Below, piece by piece: positions 30,173 to 36,470 of a stretch of DNA of 36,470 nucleotides; the stretch's first letter is position 1, and every line of letters starts with the position of its first letter. Below the pieces are notes generated by a model. That model searched no databases. It worked only from the letters and a program-made list of their open reading frames with translations, and was not told where the DNA came from. The stretch covers positions 1-36,470 of the forward strand of contig JAUCBJ010005851.1 in the NCBI GenBank assembly GCA_032718475.1. Direction: 5' to 3'. A program made the translations under genes and the position numbers. This stretch comes from Nemertoderma westbladi. Taxonomy: Eukaryota > Xenacoelomorpha > Nemertodermatida > Nemertodermatidae.

Positions 30173-30353
30173 CACTAGCTACTTGAGAAAGCCCCCATTG
30201 GGGCGAAACCTTCTGATCAGCTGACAGTTGTCATCTGATCACTGATTGCATGCAACGTCTACAGGTGAGTTGCTTTTTTACTGTTTCTTTAGTACTGCAT
30301 ACCTACCGGTAAGGTTTTTACTTCACTGCTTGACAATTAAATACAAGTACCAC
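30153..30353 (-). repeat. Right inverted repeat of GIY-YIG element, unit 1
   Basis: Counterpart of the left repeat. The hairpin motif is at 30183-30209, and a consensus-like 5' splice site, cag/gtgagt, is at 30262-30270. The stop codon of the GIY-YIG frame falls within it. Confidence 0.9.
30183..30209 (+). ncRNA. Hammerhead-like hairpin in right inverted repeat
   Basis: ttgagaa, one base, a perfect 5-bp stem gcccc/ggggc with catt loop, then gaaac. Same layout as the PLE motif at 15585-15613. The left repeat carries it on the minus strand with a 4-bp stem, so the fold is kept despite base changes. It is repeated in units 2 and 3. Confidence 0.4.
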
Positions 30354-30467
30354 TATATTGCATTAACTCAAGCTTTTTAATTATAATGTACACCCATATC
30401 ATTCTTATAACAAAACGTAAAAAATTCAGGGCTGTTTCTTACTTGCTAAATAATGGGCAATTACCTA

Positions 30468-30731
30468 TTAACGTACATACAATTGCCTAGGCATTTTAAC
30501 ATAAGGGGCCTCTTCGAAGATTTTGTAGCAGATGATGGTTTTCCAGAAATACTTTTCAAGCTGTCTTCTTGCTATATGTCCTAACAGATGTGTTACACTA
30601 TCACATCCTGTGATAGCGTGGAATGCCAGCAATGTGTTTATGATATTACTAGATAATATTTCATGAATTTTGTGCACTTGAATATAACGTGGCTTATTGA
30701 AGTTCATAAGTCCAGCCATAACTGGGCACAT
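30468..30731 (-). pseudogene. Transposon-associated protein fragment, unit 1
   Basis: 87 codons with an ATG at 30731. It reads PRYIQVHKIHEILSS and LLAFHAITGCDSVTHLLGH. The FHAxTGCDxxS block is one I associate with large uncharacterised, repeat-derived proteins of cnidarians and molluscs; its function is unknown to me. The fragment has neither N- nor C-terminal parts, so it is a remnant next to the GIY-YIG element. Confidence 0.5.
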
Positions 30732-30761
30732 TTCATTTTACTGTAGTGGGCTATGAGTAAC

Positions 30762-31168
30762 TTAAGCCATTGCATGATCTCAACATCAACGATCCTGTCA
30801 AGATCAAGAAGAATAACAGTCCAGGATATTCATACCAGGGGCACCGGATCACTGAGATCAGAGGTGACAAAGTAGTCTGCTTGGGGCCTAGTGGGATACT
30901 GATTTCTAGAAATCGGCGGTTTATAAAACCGGTAGATTTACGAGAGGAAGACAACTATACACGACCTCCACCAGTTCTTTTACCACGAGAACCCAATTCA
31001 CAAGCCTCTCATACTACTAACAATTATCATGAAGAACAACCTGGTACATCATTACCTGCAAGTGTTTCTCGCCCAGAGATAGATCAGGAGGAGGCTATAA
31101 CATCAGATCCAAAAATTTACCCACAGCGAAACCATGCTCGACCAGATTATTATGGGTTTCCATCATAA
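30762..31168 (+). pseudogene. Detached gypsy integrase C-terminus, unit 2
   Basis: About 135 codons from PLHDLNINDPVKIKKNN to the normal stop. It is the small-barrel end of integrase plus a Pro/Glu-rich tail, with no catalytic core and no natural start. Copies at 33237-33643 and 35712-36118 are almost the same. Confidence 0.85.
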
Positions 31169-31779
31169 AAAAAAAATAAAAATAAAAAATACTCGAAATC
31201 ACTCTTTCTTGAGGATTTGTTTAAGGAGACTTTATATAGAGACTATTGTATACGATTATCACTTAGGTTTTGTTTGGAGGAATTTATAGAGATTATTGTT
31301 GTATAAAATTTTCTCATAGTTTTTTTTAGGTGGAAGATGGGATGTATATTAGACTCAAACTTATTAGTGATTATTATTAGCATTATTTGTTAAGTATGGT
31401 TTGTTAGGAAGGAAGTAGTGTGGTATATATATAATGTACTACCTACCTGTAGTACAGTATGGTACCAGTACTGGTCTTCGGTTACAGCTATATACATACA
31501 TTTGAGGTATACAATATATCCGGTTGGCGATCAGCCTGTTGATATAGGCCTACTTTTATATATTATACCGGTACTGTACTACGGTACCTGGCCCGGCATA
31601 CTACATAATATGACCAATCCCTTATTCCCCTTATTCAACCTTATTCCCTTATTACTAACATGACCAAACCAGAGTCAATACTAATAAATTCCCCATTTCT
31701 TACTACAAATATTAAGATTTTATGTGAATAATGTGTACGTACTGTATAGATTAAATTTCCTTCTAAATACACCAATATC

Positions 31780-32828
31780 GTGGTACTTTTATTTAATTGT
31801 CAAGCAGAGAAGTAAAAACCTTACCGGTAGGTATGCAGTACAAATGAAACAGTAAAAAAGCAACTGACCTGTAGACGTTGCATGCAATCAGTGATCTGCT
31901 GACAACTGTCAGCTGATCAGTAGGTTTCGCCCTAATGGGGGCTTTCTCAAGTAGCTAGTGCTAGAAAGGAGACAATAAATAGAGGCCGTGACTGAAGCCA
32001 AAACGAAGCCTGACCCGGTGGAGCCGGAACCGTCGGAAAATCCCAGGCCCATTATCTGTAAGTTTGAGTACTGCAGTCGGGCCACCAAACTTTTTGTTCG
32101 TAGGTTGCGTGGTCTAGTACCAAGTTCTTGCACACGGCCAGTGCGGTTTGTTTACGCAACTGCCAAACTGCGCCAATCACTACCATCCCTGAAACATTCG
32201 GTTCCAGATATTTTTACGTCAAACGTTGTTTATTCTTTTTTTTGTCCCTCTTGTAAGGGGGAATATGTTGGACATACCACCCAGCACTTGTTTGAACGCG
32301 TTAGACAGCATCAAGACGGGTCGGCCAATGATAGTAGTAAACAAGGCAAGACAGTTCACAACCATATCATGACACACCACGGCGAGCCCAATACATGGTG
32401 GTTGACGGATTGGCGTGAGTTCTTCAAGCTTTTCCAAGTAATTGCACGGCACCCATTGCGGCCTGTCCTGCAAAACTTGAAATGTTTTATATACGTAAGC
32501 ATCAGCCCGCCATTATTAACAAACAGAAACGTGATTGGCGCAAATTTGAGGTGCTGCTTCCCAGTGGTTAGACGGATACACTTCTACCTTGTTTCACTTT
32601 ACCTTTCTTTCTCCCTTTGGAACTTCTATCTATTGTCTCCTTTCTAGCACTAGCTACTTGAGAAAGCCCCCATTGGGGCGAAACCTTCTGATCAGCTGAC
32701 AGTTGTCATCTGATCACTGATTGCATGCAACGTCTACAGGTGAGTTGCTTTTTTACTGTTTCTTTAGTACTGCATACCTACCGGTAAGGTTTTTACTTCA
32801 CTGCTTGACAATTAAATAAAAGTACCAC
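31780..32828 (+). mobile_element. Inverted-repeat-bounded GIY-YIG element, unit 2
   Basis: Same structure as at 29306-30353, one base longer through an A-run. The palindrome in the left repeat now has one mismatch (tgatctgctgac). Confidence 0.82.
31979..32647 (+). CDS. PLE-type GIY-YIG nuclease-like frame, unit 2
   Basis: Same frame in the second unit, with Ser for Arg in YVSISPP and no other change seen. It again lacks an ATG and the catalytic Glu. Identity with unit 3 appears complete. Confidence 0.75.
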   Translation: MEAVTEAKTKPDPVEPEPSENPRPIICKFEYCSRATKLFVRRLRGLVPSSCTRPVRFVYATAKLRQSLPSLKHSVPDIFTSNVVYSFFCPSCKGEYVGHTTQHLFERVRQHQDGSANDSSKQGKTVHNHIMTHHGEPNTWWLTDWREFFKLFQVIARHPLRPVLQNLKCFIYVSISPPLLTNRNVIGANLRCCFPVVRRIHFYLVSLYLSFSLWNFYLLSPF

Positions 32829-32942
32829 TATATTGCATTAACTCAAGCTTTTTAATTATAATGTACACCCATATCATTCTTATAACAAAACGTAAAAAAT
32901 TCAGGGCTGTTTCTTACTTGCTAAATAATGGGCAATTACCTA

Positions 32943-33206
32943 TTAACGTACATACAATTGCCTAGGCATTTTAACATAAGGGGCCTCTTCGAAGATTTTG
33001 TAGCAGATGATGGTTTTCCAGAAATACTTTTCAAGCTGTCTTCTTGCTATATGTCCTAACAGATGTGTTACACTATCACATCCTGTGATAGCGTGGAATG
33101 CCAGCAATGTGTTTATGATATTACTAGATAATATTTCATGAATTTTGTGCACTTGAATATAACGTGGCTTATTGAAGTTCATAAGTCCAGCCATAACTGG
33201 GCACAT
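32943..33206 (-). pseudogene. Transposon-associated protein fragment, unit 2
   Basis: Same 87 codons as in unit 1, with no change seen. Confidence 0.5.
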
Positions 33207-33236
33207 TTCATTTTACTGTAGTGGGCTATGAGTAAC

Positions 33237-33643
33237 TTAAGCCATTGCATGATCTCAACATCAACGATCCTGTCAAGATCAAGAAGAATAACAGTCCAGG
33301 ATATTCATACCAGGGGCACCGGATCACTGAGATCAGAGGTGACAAAGTAGTCTGCTTGGGGCCTAGTGGGATACTGATTTCTAGAAATCGGCGGTTTATA
33401 AAACCGGTAGATTTACGAGAGGAAGACAACTATACACGACCTCCACCAGTTCTTTTACCACGAGAACCCAATTCACAAGCCTCTCATACTACTAACAATT
33501 ATCATGAAGAACAACCTGGTACATCATTACCTGCAAGTGTTTCTCGCCCAGAGATAGATCAGGAGGAGGCTATAACATCAGATCCAAAAATTTACCCACA
33601 GCGAAACCATGCTCGACCAGATTATTATGGGTTTCCATCATAA
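33237..33643 (+). pseudogene. Detached gypsy integrase C-terminus, unit 3
   Basis: Same as the unit 2 copy, with no coding difference seen by eye. A leftover of tandem duplication. Confidence 0.85.
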
Positions 33644-34254
33644 AAAAAAAATAAAAATAAAAAATACTCGAAATCACTCTTTCTTGAGGATTTGTTTAAG
33701 GAGACTTTATATAGAGACTATTGTATACGATTATCACTTAGGTTTTGTTTGGAGGAATTTATAGAGATTATTGTTGTATAAAATTTTCTCATAGTTTTTT
33801 TTAGGTGGAAGATGGGATGTATATTAGACTCAAACTTATTAGTGATTATTATTAGCATTATTTGTTAAGTATGGTTTGTTAGGAAGGAAGTAGTGTGGTA
33901 TATATATAATGTACTACCTACCTGTAGTACAGTATGGTACCAGTACTGGTCTTCGGTTACAGCTATATACATACATTTGAGGTATACAATATATCCGGTT
34001 GGCGATCAGCCTGTTGATATAGGCCTACTTTTATATATTATACCGGTACTGTACTACGGTACCTGGCCCGGCATACTACATAATATGACCAATCCCTTAT
34101 TCCCCTTATTCAACCTTATTCCCTTATTACTAACATGACCAAACCAGAGTCAATACTAATAAATTCCCCATTTCTTACTACAAATATTAAGATTTTATGT
34201 GAATAATGTGTACGTACTGTATAGATTAAATTTCCTTCTAAATACACCAATATC

Positions 34255-35303
34255 GTGGTACTTTTATTTAATTGTCAAGCAGAGAAGTAAAAACCTTACC
34301 GGTAGGTATGCAGTACAAATGAAACAGTAAAAAAGCAACTGACCTGTAGACGTTGCATGCAATCAGTGATCTGCTGACAACTGTCAGCTGATCAGTAGGT
34401 TTCGCCCTAATGGGGGCTTTCTCAAGTAGCTAGTGCTAGAAAGGAGACAATAAATAGAGGCCGTGACTGAAGCCAAAACGAAGCCTGACCCGGTGGAGCC
34501 GGAACCGTCGGAAAATCCCAGGCCCATTATCTGTAAGTTTGAGTACTGCAGTCGGGCCACCAAACTTTTTGTTCGTAGGTTGCGTGGTCTAGTACCAAGT
34601 TCTTGCACACGGCCAGTGCGGTTTGTTTACGCAACTGCCAAACTGCGCCAATCACTACCATCCCTGAAACATTCGGTTCCAGATATTTTTACGTCAAACG
34701 TTGTTTATTCTTTTTTTTGTCCCTCTTGTAAGGGGGAATATGTTGGACATACCACCCAGCACTTGTTTGAACGCGTTAGACAGCATCAAGACGGGTCGGC
34801 CAATGATAGTAGTAAACAAGGCAAGACAGTTCACAACCATATCATGACACACCACGGCGAGCCCAATACATGGTGGTTGACGGATTGGCGTGAGTTCTTC
34901 AAGCTTTTCCAAGTAATTGCACGGCACCCATTGCGGCCTGTCCTGCAAAACTTGAAATGTTTTATATACGTAAGCATCAGCCCGCCATTATTAACAAACA
35001 GAAACGTGATTGGCGCAAATTTGAGGTGCTGCTTCCCAGTGGTTAGACGGATACACTTCTACCTTGTTTCACTTTACCTTTCTTTCTCCCTTTGGAACTT
35101 CTATCTATTGTCTCCTTTCTAGCACTAGCTACTTGAGAAAGCCCCCATTGGGGCGAAACCTTCTGATCAGCTGACAGTTGTCATCTGATCACTGATTGCA
35201 TGCAACGTCTACAGGTGAGTTGCTTTTTTACTGTTTCTTTAGTACTGCATACCTACCGGTAAGGTTTTTACTTCACTGCTTGACAATTAAATAAAAGTAC
35301 CAC
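34255..35303 (+). mobile_element. Inverted-repeat-bounded GIY-YIG element, unit 3
   Basis: Same as the unit 2 element, including the mismatch in the palindrome; so the two share a recent common copy. Confidence 0.82.
34454..35122 (+). CDS. PLE-type GIY-YIG nuclease-like frame, unit 3
   Basis: Same as the unit 2 frame by eye. The flanking inverted repeats are at 34255 onward and ending at 35303. Confidence 0.75.
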   Translation: MEAVTEAKTKPDPVEPEPSENPRPIICKFEYCSRATKLFVRRLRGLVPSSCTRPVRFVYATAKLRQSLPSLKHSVPDIFTSNVVYSFFCPSCKGEYVGHTTQHLFERVRQHQDGSANDSSKQGKTVHNHIMTHHGEPNTWWLTDWREFFKLFQVIARHPLRPVLQNLKCFIYVSISPPLLTNRNVIGANLRCCFPVVRRIHFYLVSLYLSFSLWNFYLLSPF

Positions 35304-35417
35304 TATATTGCATTAACTCAAGCTTTTTAATTATAATGTACACCCATATCATTCTTATAACAAAACGTAAAAAATTCAGGGCTGTTTCTTACTTGCTAAA
35401 TAATGGGCAATTAACTA

Positions 35418-35681
35418 TTAATGTACATACAATTGCCTAGGCATTTTAACATAAGGGGCCTCTTCGAAGATTTTGTAGCAGATGATGGTTTTCCAGAAAT
35501 ACTTTCCAAGCTGTCTTCTTGCTATATGTCCCAACAGATGTGTTACACTATCACATCCTGTGATAGCGTGGAATGCCAGCAATGTGTTTATGATATTACT
35601 AGATAATATTTCATGAATTTTGTGCACTTGAATATAACGTGGCTTATTGAAGTTCATAAGTCCAGCCATAACTGGGCACAT
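35418..35681 (-). pseudogene. Transposon-associated protein fragment, unit 3
   Basis: Same frame with two changes (RRQLGKYF for RRQLEKYF, and a final His). Confidence 0.5.
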
Positions 35682-35711
35682 TTCATTTTACTGTAGTGGG
35701 CTATGAGTAAC

Positions 35712-36118
35712 TTAAGCCATTGCATGATCTCAACATCAACGATCCTGTCAAGATCAAGAAGAATAACAGTCCAGGATATTCATACCAGGGGCACCGGATC
35801 ACTGAGATCAGAGGTGACAAAGTAGTCTGCTTGGGGCCTAGTGGGATACTGATTTCTAGAAATCGGCGGTTTATAAAACCGGTAGATTTACGAGAGGAAG
35901 ACAACTATACACGACCTCCACCAGTTCTTTTACCACGAGAACCCAATTCACAAGCCTCTCATACTACTAACAATTATTATGAAGAACAACCTGGTACATC
36001 ATTACCTGCAAGTGTTTCTCGCCCAGAGATCGATCAGGAGGAGGCTATAACATCAGATCCAAAAATTTACCCACAGCGAAACCATGCTCGACCAGATTAT
36101 TATGGGTTTCCATCATAA
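35712..36118 (+). pseudogene. Detached gypsy integrase C-terminus, unit 4
   Basis: As in units 2 and 3, with one His-to-Tyr change (NNYYEEQ for NNYHEEQ). Confidence 0.85.
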
Positions 36119-36470
36119 AAAAAAAAATAAAAATAAAAAATACTCGAAATCACTCTTTCTTGAGGATTTGTTTAAGGAGACTTTATATAGAGACTATTGT
36201 ATACGATTATCACTTAGGTTTTGTTTGGAGGACTTTATAGAGATTATTGTTGTATAATATTTTCTCATAGTTTTTTTTAGGTGGAAGATGGGATGTATAT
36301 TAGACTCAAACTTATTAGTGATTATTATTAGCATTATTTGTTAAGTATGGTTTGTTAGGAAGGAAGTAGTGTGGTATATATATAATGTACTACCTACCTG
36401 TAGTACAGTATGGTACCAGTACTGGTCTTCGGTTACGGCTATATACATACATTTGAGGTATACAATATAT
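35712..36470 (+). repeat. Tandem array unit 4, cut by window end
   Basis: The first 759 bp of the unit: gypsy pol end (35712-36118) and the start of the LTR (36370). At two sites it carries the unit 1 state where units 2 and 3 share another. Confidence 0.93.

Larger units (their letters stand above)
29306..30353 (+). mobile_element. Inverted-repeat-bounded GIY-YIG element, unit 1
   Basis: Inverted repeats of about 200 bp (29306-29507 and 30153-30353) are roughly 95% alike by eye, beginning gtggtactt and ending aagtaccac. Between them lies one frame with a Penelope-type GIY-YIG domain and no RT. PLEs are known with terminal repeats in direct or inverted orientation, so this is best read as an internally deleted PLE. 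No clear target duplication was found. Repeats occur at 31780-32828 and 34255-35303. Confidence 0.82.
28282..30761 (+). repeat. Tandem array unit 1 (2480 bp)
   Basis: Starts inside the gypsy integrase at ttaagccat and runs to the next ttaagccat at 30762. It holds the gypsy pol end, 3' LTR, the GIY-YIG element and a transposon-protein fragment. It differs from later units at a few dozen positions and by 5 bp. Confidence 0.95.
30762..33236 (+). repeat. Tandem array unit 2 (2475 bp)
   Basis: Near identical to unit 3. The gypsy pol end (30762-31168) is here detached from the rest of pol. The LTR copy is 31419-31605. Confidence 0.96.
33237..35711 (+). repeat. Tandem array unit 3 (2475 bp)
   Basis: Near identical to unit 2; a few private changes lie near its right end (35413-35532). 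The pol end is 33237-33643 and the LTR copy 33894-34080. Confidence 0.96.

Noticed and set aside
1-36470. CRISPR array, bacterial operon or prophage
   Set aside because: Repeats lack uniform spacers, and all recognisable proteins are eukaryotic retroelement types.

Overview
No host gene is recognisable in this window. It is animal-type, AT-rich DNA built almost entirely of nested and broken transposable elements: BEL/Pao and Ty3/gypsy LTR retrotransposons, RTE- and CR1-type LINEs, Penelope-like elements (PLEs), a tRNA-derived SINE, a foldback element and a piggyBac-like (TTAA) element. This mixture, and the codon-level features of the elements, fit a marine invertebrate. I cannot name the species; nothing in the sequence settles it.

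Layout. 1-2160: unremarkable DNA, a short tandem/inverted repeat (593-733) and a decayed BEL/Pao pol fragment on the minus strand. 2393-4844: RTE LINE copy 1 (minus), itself carrying a 71-bp self-insertion. 4845-6699: no genes seen. 6700-9307: a LINE RT fragment interrupted by a 2.4-kb foldback palindrome with TA duplication; its left arm carries a tRNA-derived SINE. 9546-10160: another BEL/Pao remnant and a possible LTR. 10492-16784: a 45-bp satellite present at three places, separated by a poly(A) retrocopy, a PLE whose 5' part is inverted relative to its 3' part, RTE copy 2 inside that PLE, and an undefined 640-bp insertion.

17108-29122: one Ty3/gypsy element with both LTRs (TG...CA) and a 5-bp TAATA target duplication. 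It has been hit by a TTAA-flanked piggyBac-like element between the primer site and gag (which in turn holds RTE copy 3 with a 10-bp duplication), and by a 5.4-kb CR1 LINE between gag and protease (7-bp duplication). The CR1 carries 22 in-frame 36-bp proline-rich repeats at the start of ORF2. The gypsy coding region has several breaks and cannot be autonomous as it stands.

28282-36470: a tandem array with a period of about 2475 bp, at least 3.3 units, running off the window end. Each unit contains the last 0.4 kb of gypsy pol, the 3' LTR, a 1.05-kb element in which a Penelope-type GIY-YIG open frame is bounded by 200-bp inverted repeats, and a minus-strand fragment of an animal transposon-associated protein. 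The array arose after the gypsy and GIY-YIG elements had landed next to each other.

The most interesting items are this array, the RT-less GIY-YIG element with hammerhead-like hairpins in its inverted repeats, the inverted PLE, the coding minisatellite in CR1, and the foldback whose right arm preserves the empty site of the SINE. Age order that can be read from nesting: gypsy, then piggyBac-like element, then RTE copy 3; gypsy, then CR1; PLE before RTE copy 2.
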